This document shows positions 20,240-35,187 of a DNA stretch of 64,000 nt, piece after piece; positions within the stretch are counted from its first letter, which is position 1, and every line of letters starts with the position of its first letter. Source of the DNA: Amoebidium appalachense (taxonomy: Eukaryota; Ichthyosporea); contig CAVNZM010000020.1 in the NCBI GenBank assembly GCA_963693365.1, positions 40,957 to 104,956 of the forward strand, given 5' to 3'. A model generated the notes under the pieces. The model ran no database searches. It was not told where the DNA came from and saw nothing but the letters and a program-made list of their open reading frames with translations. The position numbers and the translations under genes were made by a program.

Positions 20240-20962
20240 GATTGAAGCAGTTAGACTGAGAGATTTTCGCGGTTGTAGCGAGATTGTGTGTTAGCGTGCA
20301 AAGGGGCCGTAAACCTGTTATTTTGTGTGGGTAAACGGAGAAGCAGAGAGCACAGATGGGTGTTATGTAAAACACAACACAAAGACACACGGGAAAAACA
20401 CAACCGGAGAGGAGGAACGATTTCTGGAACCATAGGAAGTGAATACGACTGCTTATGATTTATTTCAAGATGAGGTCCCTTTTATACTTGGGAATGTGAA
20501 ACGATAAACCAATCAAAAGGACGAAAACTATGAGTGTAAAATATATCGAATAAAATGTCTGTCGACATTTAGAATATAAAACTCAATCCTCTAATGAAAG
20601 AAACTTCTAATAAAAGCACGGAAACATTTAATAAAATGAAACCACTTATGTAACTATTAATTCATAACATATATTTATACATGTTCTTATCATAACACGT
20701 CTAAATATAATTATTCCTAATAGTCGAAGAACATAGCACAATGCTACGTCGTGGGAAAGGAATGAGAAAGGAATGTAAGTTACTATGTTTGGGAAAATAC
20801 AAACGAGATATGATTGGATGACATATATAGATTTTGACGCAAACGACAATACGTGTGCGCGAGCTAAGTATGTCGATACGTACACAGATCTAAGATGTCG
20901 TGTACACGGAAACGGAAAAGAAAGAAAGAAATGAAGAAAGGAAAAGGAAACAAACTACAACA
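17158..20962 (-). mobile_element. Ty1/copia retrotransposon 1 (5' part)
   Basis: Minus-oriented: 5' LTR 20962-20316, leader, then gag-pol from 20239 to the start of the RT domain, where the plus LTR element inserted (17152/17153). The rest of RT, RNase H and the 3' LTR are not in the window, so a deletion removed them together with the left half of the inserted element. A second copy of its leader and gag is at 61344-63480. Confidence 0.82.
20316..20962 (-). repeat. 5' LTR of copia element 1
   Basis: 647 bp. On the minus strand it starts TGTTGTAGTTTG and ends CAAAATAACA, immediately followed by GGTTTACGGCC, a primer-binding-like start shared in form (GGTT.TAC.GCC) with element 2. The U5 end resembles that of the 21565-22489 LTR. 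Confidence 0.7.
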
Positions 20963-21115
20963 ACTAATAAATAAATACCAAACTCAACTTCTAAGTCTTG
21001 CTGAGAATTAAGTGAAGATGACAATCGTTCCGTGTTTTGTTGTTGTTTGTGTCTGTGGTGTTTTCACACTGCACCACTGTGTCTCTGCTTACATCCCAAA
21101 TACTTATATAATTTA
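20963..21115 (+). repeat. LTR remnant, U5 end, opposite orientation
   Basis: The last ~87 bp (to ATTTAACA at 21115) closely match the inverted end of the 21565-22489 LTR. It is interrupted on the left by copia element 1 and abuts gag fragment 2 on the right. It is therefore an inserted LTR (solo or 3') into which element 1 later landed. Confidence 0.65.
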
Positions 21116-21501
21116 ACAATCGGGTTTGCCTTGGAGGTAGTGTTGACGGAATTTCCACATGGCCCGTTCAGGGTCCATGCCAATACGGTACTGGGCAACG
21201 GTGGTGAGCACGGAAGGGTCGATGTTCTGAATCATATGGAGCAGGAGGCAATTGCGGGCCTCCTTGAGCTCCGTGGTAGTGCCGTAGCCGTAGAAGGGGG
21301 GTTCACCGTCAACCGCGACGGTGGTAGGGGGGACGTAGTTGTCAGCAAGTACAACATCCACGAGTCGGACACCTTTAGTGCCGGTCATCATGCCGAGAAA
21401 AATGATTTCCCATTGAAAATAGGTGGTTTTGCTATCGGGACCAGTCTTCCCTTCACCTTTCCACATGGTTATTTTGTTTACACCAGTTTTGTTTGGATCC
21501 A
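21116..21501 (-). pseudogene. Copia element 2 gag fragment
   Basis: The minus strand reads MDPNKTGVNKITMWKGE and continues 129 residues to YLQGKPDC, where an inserted LTR cuts it. A short leader with GGTTATACAGCC separates it from the LTR at 21565. It shares the general plan of the element 1 gag N-terminus (aromatic YFQWE, then a helical region) but is a distinct family. Only the gag N-terminus remains. Confidence 0.6.
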
Positions 21502-21564
21502 TGATTGAAAAACGATCGCTAGTTCTAGATGTGTGTAAGGAGCGTGCAAAAAGGCTGTATAACC

Positions 21565-22489
21565 TGTTAGATTGTATAAGTATTTGGGATGAAAGCAGAG
21601 ACACAGTGGTGCAGTGTGAAAACACCACAGACACACACAACAACAAAACACGGAACGATCGGAGCAGTGTACACAACAGACATCAATGTTTAGACACGAC
21701 TGAACTGAATTTATTCTGATCTTCGAATAAATACCTGAAATTCCTCTAAGTCCAATCCATACATGATTTCCGACCAGTCGGAAATCAGATCTATCTCTAA
21801 TAGAAACCAATCACTAAGAACCAATTGCTTTCAGAGAGATCCGGTACGCGGAGACGTACACGATAGGACACAGACACTAGTTAAGGTCAACTCGTGTCAT
21901 CATCAAGGAAGTTCTAACCTATGAAATACTGCAAAGACTCAGACATATCACACTTAACCTAGATGATTGGTTAAAGCCCGGCAACACATGAAAACTAAAG
22001 TAAATTAATGAAGTCTAAACACACATGCTATTCTAAGTGTAGCCTAAGTGTGTTACCGTCCAATGAACACGTATTAAGTAACACAAATCTACCTAACATA
22101 TATTAGTAGAAAAGAAATACGATTATACACATGAAGACAAGGAGAGAAAGAAAAGAAAATAAGGAAGGAGAAAGAGGAAGGAAAATAGAGCACAGATCAA
22201 CAAACAAGATAGTAATAGCATAACTATAACTAGAGATATTTATGTACACACGAACATGTACACGTCTCTCCCTGAGTGGGTGGATCCGTGTACACACATA
22301 TAAATATTCTAATCGATATTACAACACACGATTAAAGCCGATACAACACGATTACAAGTATACAGGCATATTGGAGATCGATGCTACACTTTACATAATA
22401 GGAGTGTGGCATTTACACTAAGCATATGAACTGAAACATAACACAAACTGAGAAGATCTTACCATATGTAAATACTACGTATTACAACA
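21565..22489 (-). repeat. 5' LTR of copia element 2
   Basis: 925 bp bounded by TGTTAGATTG and ATTACAACA (plus-strand reading). A near-identical 924-bp solo copy occurs at 61734-62657, differing by about 2-3% in the stretches compared by eye. Directly left of it on the minus strand come a primer-binding-like GGTTATACAGCC and gag fragment 2. Confidence 0.85.
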
Positions 22490-22821
22490 AAGGGCCCAGG
22501 AGGCTTCAAGTTGTGATGCGCACTGGCTGCATGAAATTCGTAAAAGGGTCAATGTATTTTGATCAAATTTTAGCCTAAGAGGTGGACCCAGCAGCAGTTG
22601 CAATGTGCGGATGCAAGCGGATCTCAGGCTGAGTGAGTGTCTCTGGTCTGCAGCCGTGGCCATATTAGGCGTCAATAAGTTTGTGCTTTGCTGCTGCGAA
22701 ACAGTGTCTCCTCCATGGTCAACCCCTCCCCCTTCCGTCCCCCCCCCCCCCCCCCCCCCCCTCCCCTGCCTTAAATTTCCTGCCCTCGCGCGCGGGGCGA
22801 GCGCGCGCACACACATACATA

Positions 22822-22853
<32 letters not shown>

Positions 22854-22863
22854 ATACACATGT

Positions 22864-22920
<57 letters not shown>

Positions 22921-23253
22921 CACAGACACATGCATGTACACACACAGTGTCCCACACACACACGAGACCACACCCAGAAATTATATACGATAGTAAACAT
23001 ACCAACAATCGAAAAAATATTAATAATATTAAAAAAGCAGGTGAAAAAGCGGAGCTTGAGGTGACAAATGATCACACCGTATGACTATGAAGGAGCCTCG
23101 GGAAGTACAATGGAAATCCAGCTGCAGGGCCATCGGTGACTCACTGGAGGGAGGCCTACAAATAGGGGCGGGAGGGAGGGTGGCGGCGGGTTATTAGGAC
23201 AGATTGACGGATCCTGGGGGCTGAGGGGAGGGCCAGGAGGGGGGAAGGGGGAA

Positions 23254-23294
<41 letters not shown>

Positions 23295-24339
23295 AGGGGG
23301 AGGGAAGATGGGAAAAAAGAAAGCGTGGAGAGGAGTACGGGGAGGAGGGGGAGGAGGGGGGGGGGGGGGGGGGGGGGGGAGGTTGCCTTGATATTTGCTC
23401 GAGAGAGAGGACTCTGGCGGAGACAAGCTTGGTCAGATCTAGAATGCAAACCTGTGGAATGCGGTAGCAATTGGTTGAGACACATTTTATTGGCTAATAG
23501 TTTTTCCCATTCATTTGTAAAGCAGCGCTAATTGGTCAGTCGCGCACCACCCCATGCATGATCGAATTTGCCCAAGATCGTGACCGCGTTTGATTGGCTG
23601 GCGGATGCGTAGACAGCTATCACTTTCAGCTAAGAAATAACGGATATTAGGTTCGCCGCATTCAGATTGTTTGAATCAGAAGAAATTCAACATTTTGCTT
23701 GCCACCCCCCAACAACGCACAGCTCCAAAATTTCAAAAGTTGCTGATAACCTCAGTTACAAAGACTCCGGCGGAAGTTTATATGTCACCTATTCAATAAT
23801 AAATATATACAGTTTTTATTCTGGTAACACAAAAGAAAATGTTGTTTATGCGCACATTTGACCTGTATGCTCAGGGACCACCAGGGCCTTTTGTCTTTGC
23901 TATTTGCAGATTCAACAATTTTTGGAATTTCCGAACTCTTATTTCATTATTTTTGTTGGCAGTGTTACGTTATCCTCTTTTGCCGTTCGACACATCAAGA
24001 CGTCAGCAGACTCGGCACAACTTAAGAAACTTTTTGCACTAACTTATTTCCCATGTTTTTAGTGATGATTGAGATGACCAAGTAGAGGTAGGGTATTAAT
24101 CGCATATAGAAAGTAGGGTGGGGATGAGCATAGAAGAAAATTGTTACGCTACGAAGAGCAAAAATTCACATTTCTAACGTGGACAGAAAGTAATCTCAAG
24201 CTTTTTCTTTTGCAAGTTCTGTCAGCATCAGCCAGCTTCCGAAATTAAATGTTCCATTCTATTCATGCACTGAGCAATATTTAAGGAAGTAAGGGTGGTG
24301 TTAGTATAAGCGCTTAAATTACAGAAACATACGGAAAAC
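22490..24339. other. Intergenic; repeats and CCAAT boxes, no gene seen
   Basis: Contains a C tract (22740), CA then GA arrays (22808-22918) and long G tracts (23250-23380). It then has ordinary sequence with four ATTGG/CCAAT boxes (23470, 23489, 23531, 23593) upstream of the coiled-coil gene. No ORF with credible content. Confidence 0.6.
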
Positions 24340-25053
24340 TTGAGAATGGCAGAGTCGCGACTTTCAGACTTCTTCTCACCTCTTTCGCCCAAATTTGCAC
24401 GCAAAGCAAAAGGGAAGGAGTACAAGGATTCTCCACCAGGAAGCCCAAAATCTAAACGCACACACGCTATGAGTGTCGTTATGGGTTCTCCTGAGCTTCG
24501 TAAGGCCGTAAGCAGTGAAAAATCCGGAAAGGATGGTCTCCAACGCACGCGTTTTTCCTTGTCCTTTGACTCCCTCCATTTCGGTGGTGGCAAGGAGTCC
24601 GGATCAGCCCCTGGGTCACCATCCACCGCCGGATCGGGTGATGAGGGGTTGAAAAAGGGGATTTTCAATAACAAGAAAAGACAGTCGAAGAAACTTCAAA
24701 AGGAGCTTTTGCAAGCCGAGGAAGAGCTAATGCAGGCATACGAGAGCAGAGCTAACGAAGAGTTGCTAGCCGAGCAACTTCTTCAGAAAAACCACCAGAT
24801 TATGAAACTGAAAGATGCCGTGGCGAGGGAACAGCGGGCGACGAAGGACATGGAAGAGAAATTGAAAGCTACCCAGGAAGCTCTAGTCGCCGCAGAGAAA
24901 AAACTGCAGGCTGCAAACGCAAAACTGAGGGAAGGGGAGGAAAGGATGGCAAGGTTGGAAAAGGACCTCGAGGTGGAGAAGGCTAACAACGCAAAGGTTT
25001 ATGCGTGGTGCATCGACTTGAATGAGGAGAATGCCCGGTTAAAGGAGGCGTAA
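24340..25053 (+). CDS. Intronless coiled-coil protein, unrecognised
   Basis: A 237-aa complete ORF from ATG (24340) to TAA. Residues 1-95 are Ser/Pro/Lys-rich with SP and SPxK-type sites (FFSPLSPKF, GSPKSKR, GSPEL), suggesting a phosphorylated disordered head. From about residue 105 to the end there is a nearly continuous Ala/Glu/Lys/Leu heptad region (e.g. LLQAEEELMQAYES, LVAAEKKLQAANAKL), predicting a long parallel coiled coil. There are no membrane segments or catalytic motifs. Codon use is ordinary and there are no introns, unlike genes A-D. It could be a cytoskeletal or scaffold protein; I do not recognise the family. Confidence 0.75.
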   Translation: MRMAESRLSDFFSPLSPKFARKAKGKEYKDSPPGSPKSKRTHAMSVVMGSPELRKAVSSEKSGKDGLQRTRFSLSFDSLHFGGGKESGSAPGSPSTAGSGDEGLKKGIFNNKKRQSKKLQKELLQAEEELMQAYESRANEELLAEQLLQKNHQIMKLKDAVAREQRATKDMEEKLKATQEALVAAEKKLQAANAKLREGEERMARLEKDLEVEKANNAKVYAWCIDLNEENARLKEA

Positions 25054-25341
25054 CAAAGAGGCCGGCGCCGTGTATTCTCATCTTTAACGGTGTCTTGCAC
25101 TCAGACGGATGTGACATCTGAACAGACAGCAGGGATGGCATTGCTAAGGAGTTAAAACCAGGGCTCGGCATTTGGTCGTTCGATTGCTGCTGCCCGTGTG
25201 TGTCTCTTCCCGAACCCTCGACGTGCAAACAACGAATTTCTGTGTACATCCTGTGAAATGATGTTGGATAGTGGACGTGTCTGTGTAGTGGGTGTACATA
25301 CATGCGTGTAAGGGAAGGGGAAGGTCGGGCTTTTTTTTTTT

Positions 25342-25382
<41 letters not shown>

Positions 25383-26092
25383 TGATACTCTTGTATGTAT
25401 TTATGTGGGTTCCCGGTGCTGGATCCGGAATGGTATCCTCGGTTAGTCTTTGAAGTTACGTGAAGGTGTGCTGATACTCAAGTCGAATGTGCTGTTACGT
25501 TATAATGTGGCTCTGATTAACAAAACTCACAACGCTAAGTGTGAGCTTTCAAGCCAGGAGGTAGAATCTACTATTAGTTCTACTGGGCTACTATTTTATC
25601 CACGGGGAGGAGGGGGGGGGGGGGGGGGGGGGGGGGGAAGGGGGGGGGGGGGGGGAGGGGGGGCATACGCTATGACTTGGCTCTAGATACGCGTGCGAAA
25701 CGGTTTTGAGCAGCGGTGTGAAGTGTAACGTTTGGATATAGCAATATCACAGGAATAATATCCCTTAACACTCCACAGGAATGAAGTGCCATTAAAATCA
25801 ATAGAAGTGTGTGGATTGTCATGATGACCTTTGGTTTAGAATATTGTGCATAGGACTTAAGAAATGCACTTTAGCTATACCTTAAAAATCTTCACGAAGG
25901 GGACATGTTGCATGCGGGCGTGCAGCAAATCTTATGTACTGTGTGTGTGTGCTGGACACAGACCCTCACCGTTTTATAAAGTTATCTGACACCAGTAGCG
26001 AGACTTCGATTCGTGTCAAGAAACTTGCATATTTTCATGCTGGCATCCATGGCACAGCTGTGCACTGAAGTTCCCATGCAATCACACGGCTT

Positions 26093-26132
<40 letters not shown>

Positions 26133-26924
26133 ACCCCCACCACCACCACCACCACACACACACACACACACAGACACACACACACCCCTCCCCTTTCCCC
26201 TTCCCCCCGACCGAAACGCAGATTAATGTGGGAAATCGGAACCCACCTATTGGTGGCTCTGTTCGAGTGTCTTCTGCATGCAATTTCCCCTATTATTATC
26301 GGGTTGTTTCTCTTTAAAATCCAGTGTTTTGGTGGTCTTTTGTGTTTTTCCTGATCATGAGATTCAACCCCTCATGGCATACATGCCTCCCTCCCCCCTC
26401 CCTGCACCCCCCCCCCCCCCCCCCCCGCCCCCCGGCCCCTCCTCCTCCCCCCCCCCCCCCCCCCCCCCCGTTGATACCCTTTTACTCTTCGGGGCACATG
26501 GAGAAGAGCTAAAGTATGACATGCAGACATGACACGAGAACACAGCCACACGTGTGCACAGAATGCATACATAGACCTCATTCTTATTTAACGACCCCAG
26601 TCATCCACGGGCATAGGAGGAAGGAGGACGACGCGGGGGGGGGGGGGAGGGGGGGGAGGGGGGGGGGGGGGAGGGGGGGGGGGGGTTGTCACAGTACGGG
26701 ATATTTCCTAGTATTCCGTATAGTGTTAGTGTGGGTACATATATATGGCCCATTTAGAATTTCCATAATAAATTCTTTATTGGCCGCAACTAGTGTATCA
26801 TTATGTTTTATGTCTGCTTCAAGCAGTGATTTGTACTGTAACATTCGAGATATGATCTATAAAGGGCGCGTGCGTATGGCGTCATAGGTTTCAAATGTTT
26901 TGACATTGGTGGTGAAGGCCGGTG

Positions 26925-27412
<488 letters not shown>

Positions 27413-27710
27413 TTGGGGAGCAAGGTGTGTGTTTTCGTGTGTGTATCGGCTCATCTCTATGTACAACATCTCTACTCAACTACTCTCATGCCTTTTCTCC
27501 TACATACATATGACTTAATCAACGTTAAACAAAACACCAAGGGGGCTGCCATTCGTACTTATAGACCATTAACACATTGACAAACCTACTTCATCTGTCT
27601 AATAGTGAAACAAAACCGACAACACAGACGCGATAGAAGGAACTCAGACCAAGTATCTTCAACCATGTAAATGCTCTAACTTAGCAAAAAACCTACAAGG
27701 AATCCGAACA

Positions 27711-27749
<39 letters not shown>

Positions 27750-27900
27750 GAGGGGGAGGAGGCCGAGGAGGGCAGGGGGAGAGGGGGGGGAGGACCTATA
27801 GGTGCAGGTCATTCATTGATTTCGTGGTCGGAATTCGTGGTCGGGCTTTTTCAGTTGATGGACCCCAATCGGCAATATCCCCTTCATCCCGTGAACGACG

Positions 27901-28414
<514 letters not shown>

Positions 28415-28770
28415 TTCCCCAAACATCACACAAGATACTCAAGACCTCTTACACGTACAAACGAGTTTTGCTAGACCGCACAAACTCACCCTTGCTTCCT
28501 TTCCTCCTTCTCGCATTCGGCGTACTTGGTTGCGACACCGAATTTCGTCCCCAAGGAGGGTACTTAGGACTTTTGAGATAATGGACACGTGCAGCGATTT
28601 CTGCCGTTTTATTTTTGCAATTTTGGGTCAAAAATAAGTTGCCGGCAATGCCTGAGGCTATAATATTATGGGTTGGCACAGCCATGCGTCATTCACACCA
28701 ATCAGACTTTACGAAAATTTAGAAGTGTTTGCTAAAACATGGATAAGATTCTTACTTTTGTTCAGTACTA

Positions 28771-30981
28771 TTATTTTTCCAAACCCCGCTTGACCTCCGA
28801 TTTGCTTAATTCGAGCAATGCCATTAATTGAGATTTTACAACATTGAACCTGTTACCCTTACCCGATTTTCCAAGAAAACTACTTCCGGTAGAAATCGTC
28901 CCACACATATTCTCGAATTTCACAGGGTCTATCCATTGAACATATTCCTTTAACTGCTCCTTCTGTACATTCGGCCTATAGAACCCCTGAAAACTTTTAT
29001 CTGTGCAAGTCAAAACTGGAAAGGTAGTGGAAGTCTGCCTTGCAGGATCTTCCTTGTGAATAAACATAGGTTGCAGTTTTGCGTCATATCTCAGATCACT
29101 AGCCACACCATCAGGACACCACCAATGCACCCAAAAAGTTCTATCAGCCGGTAGGGCCTCTGGATTTTCAATATGAATTACTTTCGCCACACAAAATTCC
29201 CCCAAGTAGTCTGATCCGGGAGTATTCTGTGCGTCGTCCCAAGTGTGCACCAACACAAAATCATTTTCGTTGGGAGCACCCGGGTTTGTAAATTTTACGA
29301 TTTGGCGCCTTTCCCTCCTACCGTCAGCCCCGATGCACGGTATGTCGCAGTCATCTCCATCTCTGTTGTTCGGATCTTCAAGTTCGTCCGGGATGGCCGG
29401 AAGACCTGGAGGGGGCGGTCGCGGGTATGATCGATTGGATGTCAAATCGCTAACCAGCCGAAAGGGAAACGTAATGACAATTTCGAATGCCGGCGCAGGT
29501 TGCGTGAACTCGCCTGTCACTGTATCATATCCGGCACTCTGCGCTTGCTCCTTCCACCACTCCAGGTGCTCTCCATCAGGGTCCAAAAATACATTGTCCT
29601 TAGCCAATCGCTCAAGCATACTTCCAAGTGTGCCCCATTGTTCGCGTAGCCAAATCGGAAAAGGCTGAATAGACGACCCTTGGTTCACCTTGATTGACAT
29701 CGATGCAGGCTGGTTGGGGAGCGTGTGAAGAAGAGCCTTACGCGAACCTCTACATTCTATCCAATCGCCTTGGCTGGCAAGTCGCCGAACCTCAAATTTT
29801 ACGCCAGTGTCCAGTTTGATCCATCGGAAGCATCGCCATTTTGCGAAGTACGACAGGGGATCGGCGCAAGGGGCTAACCACTCTGTGAACTCTGGAATGG
29901 CTTGTACATTGTGCACCTCAGGAGGCTCCACCACTCTCCCTCTTTGGCGAATATACGGCGCTAAATCTTTCGATCTTGGTCGCTTTTTCAAAGTCTCCAT
30001 CAAATCGGGAACAGTCCGCGGCGGTTGCTGAGTCAGGTAATGGTTGAATCCCCGAAAGCGGCCATCGATATCCTCGTGCGTATGTCCCGGAAGAAGGAAC
30101 GAACACTCCACAGTGGTGAACACACCCCTAGAAACGAGTAATTCAAAAAATTGCATCATTGCGTTGCAATGATTCTCAGAGGCGTTATCCATTTGCACGT
30201 ACAACGTCTCTGGCAACGAGCCCCGTATCTCCAATTCACGCTCGATTGCCAACGTGAGTGCCGCGATTTGGACATTGGCACCCTTGCGACCGTGCTCATC
30301 CACGATTGTGTAGAGGGTGCGGCCATGAACGAGGACACTGGTTATCCGAACGGCCTTCTTGGGAATCGAGCTCGCGGCTTTGGAGTTCCAATGTACGTTC
30401 GGGATTTCGGATTTTGCTTGGTCCATTGAGTCAACGATGACACTCATGTACTTGTGTGGCTCCCGAATTGCAGCTGACCGATGCTGGTAATAGCTCTCTC
30501 TCTCCTTTCTGTGACATCTCATGGTCAATCACTATATATATGGTTAGGAGGATCATAATCCTAGTGTCAACCAGGAGACCCGATCCTAATCACAACTAGG
30601 ACTCTGGATCCTAGTTACAACTAGGACAATATATCCTAGTTACAACTAGGATGACGTCATCCTAGTTGGTACTAGGATGACGTCACTCGTTTTTCTTCAA
30701 TGGCTGTACGACACAACTGTGCGGTTTCATGCACTCTAATAATTGCGAATATGCGTGTGTACGACAAAGCTGTGCGGTTTCATGCACTCTAGTTGCGAAT
30801 ATGTGTATGTATATAGTGACATACTTTGATTGCAGGAAGTTGCTACCAAAGAGATGTGCGCGATGCGGTGATTTGAAATACATGTGATGTCGCCAGATAC
30901 AAACCCAAATACCAACCCAAATACCCTACGCGCAGGCACACACGTACACACAGTCACTTGCAAGTGCTTGCGCACACACGT

Positions 30982-31028
<47 letters not shown>

Positions 31029-31129
31029 AACACACACACACACATGCACAACGCCACTACCCAAGCTCCCCCCCTTTTTTTTTCCCTCCTCCACGAAAAC
31101 ATGACTATGTGTGTGTGTTTTGTTCAAGT

Positions 31130-31166
<37 letters not shown>

Positions 31167-31230
31167 GGAAGACTGTGTGGTTGTGGTTGCGTGTGTGCAT
31201 GTGTGGTACGTGCGGGTGTGCGGGTGTGCA

Positions 31231-31280
<50 letters not shown>

Positions 31281-31619
31281 AATGTGCGTGCGTGGGTGTT
31301 TATTTTGGAACAGGTTGTCAGGTGTGTTCTTTTAGAGGTTGTGTGTATGCGTGTGCCGTGCATGTAATGATGGTGGTGGTGGTGATGGTGTTTGGGGGGG
31401 GGGAGGGAAGTCCAAGTGCTTGCGCACACGTGCATGCGCGCACGCAACCACACACACACGCACACGCACACACGCACACACACACACACACATGCACAGC
31501 ACCGTTGCCCCCCCCCCCCTCCCCCCCCTTTCTTTGCCCTCCTCCACGAGAACATGTGACTGTGTGTGTGTGTGTGAGGGGGGATGGGGGGGAGGGGGAG
31601 GCGGACTGTGTGGTTGTGG

Positions 31620-31684
<65 letters not shown>

Positions 31685-31804
31685 TGCGTGCGTGGGTGTT
31701 TACTTTGGAAGATGTTGTCAGGTGTGATGTTGTAAAGGTTTTGTGTATGTGTGTGCCGTGCACGTAATGATGGTGGTGGTGGTGATGGCGTTTGGTGGGT
31801 GGGT

Positions 31805-31835
<31 letters not shown>

Positions 31836-32201
31836 GGGGGGGGCCACCAGCCTTTGGAGATTGATGTGTGCCTCCCGCAGTTCACGGATGTGGATCCTTG
31901 CAGCATTGGTGGTGGCCAGCTTGAGGCGGGCCTTGAGAATGCAGCAGTACTCACATTTGACGAAGTTGGTGGTCTCGGTGCTTAAACTTACACCCTTGAA
32001 ATGGGTTCTCCAGGCTGCGTGAAACCCCTCTTGATCAAGGTAGCCCTTGTCTGTTACCCGTGCTTGCCGTTTGCGCTTGTGGCCTGAGGCAGTCTGGAAG
32101 GTGTGAAGATCGATTAGTGTGGGTTTTTTTCTCTCTGTCAGTAAGGTGTAGGCGGGGTGTTTTTTTTTGTTGTTGTTGTTCTTGTTGTTCTGCCTTCCCC
32201 C

Positions 32202-32249
<48 letters not shown>

Positions 32250-32324
32250 TACACGATTTCATGCACGTATGCTCACATACCAATTCGCCTACACATTCTG
32301 ACGTACACATACTGTAACACACAC

Positions 32325-32416
<92 letters not shown>

Positions 32417-32653
32417 TAGGCGCTTAAGAAGTAGGGTTGCATGGAGGTGCATGTTATGCTGCATACCTCACATGATGTCAGGATGTCAGGCTACATTACG
32501 ACGTATACTATCCCAAATACGGAAGATGGACAGGTTTGGCCCATTATCCCCCCCCTGCCCCCCTCTCCCTCGGTATACACTCTGTTTGCCCCAATGTACT
32601 CAACATTGCAGTGCTTGCCCCCCCCCCCCTCCCCCCCCTCCCAAGTTCTCCAT

Positions 32654-32731
<78 letters not shown>

Positions 32732-34181
32732 AGCATGCACACACGTACCCATACACGCACACATTCTCACACACATGCTTAAACTGCCCACCCTGTTGTC
32801 TTCCTCCACATCCCCCCCTCCCCCCCCCCCCCCCCCCCCAAAAAAAAAAAAAAACACATACACACACACAAGCACACGCGTACACACACATGTACACAGC
32901 CACACAGAGGGGGGGAGAGAGACGTGCCTGGTCGGGGCCAAGTACATGTTCCTGTTCGTCGAAATCGGGATGGAGCTGTGCCCACCGTGCCTCGAATTCT
33001 TCTTGGTTGGCTGTGTCCTCGGCTGTGATATCCTGTGTTTTCCAAGCGGACGTAGGTCAGTATTTATGTAACAATATCTGTATGGGTAGAATAGAGGTTG
33101 TGTTTCGAATGTGGAGTTTTGGATGGATGTTTTCGTGTGTGTATGTGTGTGGGTGCCCTTGCATGTGTGTGTGCCTGACACTGTGCGTGTGTACGTGTGT
33201 ATGTGCTTGTGTGCCTGTGTGTGTGTGTGTTTGTGTTTCGTAATGGATGTCCCTTTGTTTGTTTGGGTGTTTGGGTGTTGCTTCGATGGTAATAGGGACA
33301 TGTGTAATGTGCTGTGTGGTGTGTGATTGCATGTGTGTGTCGTTTGAAGTTTGTGTGTGTGTGTGGGTATGTGTGCATGTGTGTGTGCATAACCTCCTGA
33401 GTTGCAGTGTGCTGGTTGTAAAAGTTAATAATGTACGATAAAATGCATGTCACACGCTTGTGTTTCAAAAGGTTGTTTATGTATGTATGCATGTTGATAA
33501 GGATGCCATAGTGCTTGTGTGTTGTTCGGTTGGGGGGAGGGGGGGGGGGGGGGGGGGGGGGGAGGGGAAGGGGGGGGGGGGGGGATGGGGGGGGGGGGGG
33601 GGGGAGTGGGGTTTCACGTGCACCATTGCATGCCACGTGTGCTTCGATGGTGAAGGCATGGGTAAGGCAGTGTGGGTCAATATGACATTGTGATGGATGT
33701 GCCTGTGTGGGTGGGTGGACGGCATTGTGTGGGTTGGTATCTCTCTGTGTGTGCCTGGGTGTGTTTGTATCTCGGTAATGAGGTTAAACAGGTGACACTG
33801 AGTGAGATAAAGCAAGTTTCGTGAATAGGTGGATTTATGAGTGAGTGTGTGGACCCGCGGGAATTTGGTTGTTTGGGTAGATTGGTGGATGGGTGGGTGG
33901 GTTTGCGGGTGGGTGTGTCTGAATGCCCAGCCATGTTTTCCTGTGCTTGTGTGTTCGTGGGCTTCCTTGGTTGCATTGTACCATATATGCAGGAGTGCTT
34001 GTGGGGGGGGGGGGGGGGGGGGGGAGGGGGGGGGGAGAGCAAATTATATACGTATGTGGGTGTGGGTTTGGGTGTGGGTGTGAGTGTAGGGGTGTGGCTG
34101 CGGGTGGGTGGGGTGGTGGGTGGGTGGGTGTGGGTGTGTGTGTTTGTGTTCTATTGATTTTGTGTTCGAGAAGGGGGGGGA

Positions 34182-34218
<37 letters not shown>

Positions 34219-35090
34219 TAAGGTAATGTGAAGCAATATGATGCTGCATGCGCCTGTGTGGGTAGGCGAGCGGGGGGGGGGGGGGGGGGGGGGGGGAGGG
34301 GGGGTCGGTGTCTCTCTCTTTCTGACAGTTTATGGGTGTGTTTGTGTGTGGGAATGAGGTTTAGCAGGTGAGCGGGTGGGTGGGTGGGTGGCTGTGCCCA
34401 GCAGTGTATGCTTGTGCATGTGTTAGCGTGCATGTTTATAATACGTGTTCGTGTATGTGTGTATGTGTGTGTAGAACGGTGTGCATGTGTGCATGTGTGC
34501 ATGTGTGTGTAATTCCGTGTACGTAGTTGCGTGTGTGCGTATGTACGTGCGTGTAGGTGTATGCATTGAGATGTGGTTTGGGGGGGGGGGGGGGTATATA
34601 TGAAATACACACCCTGACGTACTCCATCCAGATCTCTTCCTTGGTGTAAGCGGGCGGCAAGCGTATTGTAGACGTGTCGGGCATCAACTGACCGATGAGG
34701 TCGATGAATTCGGAAAACCAGGCAATAAATCTCTCCACCGCTAAAGAGATGTTGCCTTCACCGGTGTTGCCATGTACGTAAAACCGAGCTCCTTGTAGGA
34801 ATTCATTCTTTCTGGCCATGAACGTGTTTCGGCACATTCCCATGATGTTGATGAATGCTTCTTGGCAGATCTGGGATGAAATGAATGGGATCGGGAGGGG
34901 GGAGGGGGCGGGGGGTGGGGGGGGGGGGGGGGGGGGGGAGGTCATTTGGTGTATTGTTTTTCTTAACCTTGTTCCCCTCCCCCCCCCCCTCCCCTTCTTC
35001 CTCACCGACCTCGCTGCTCCTTCACACATGTTATCATTCCATGCTCTCCCCACCCGAGCCCGCTCCTCCCCCGGCCTTCCTGCCCCCATC

Positions 35091-35148
<58 letters not shown>

Positions 35149-35154
35149 CCTCCC

Positions 35155-35187
<33 letters not shown>

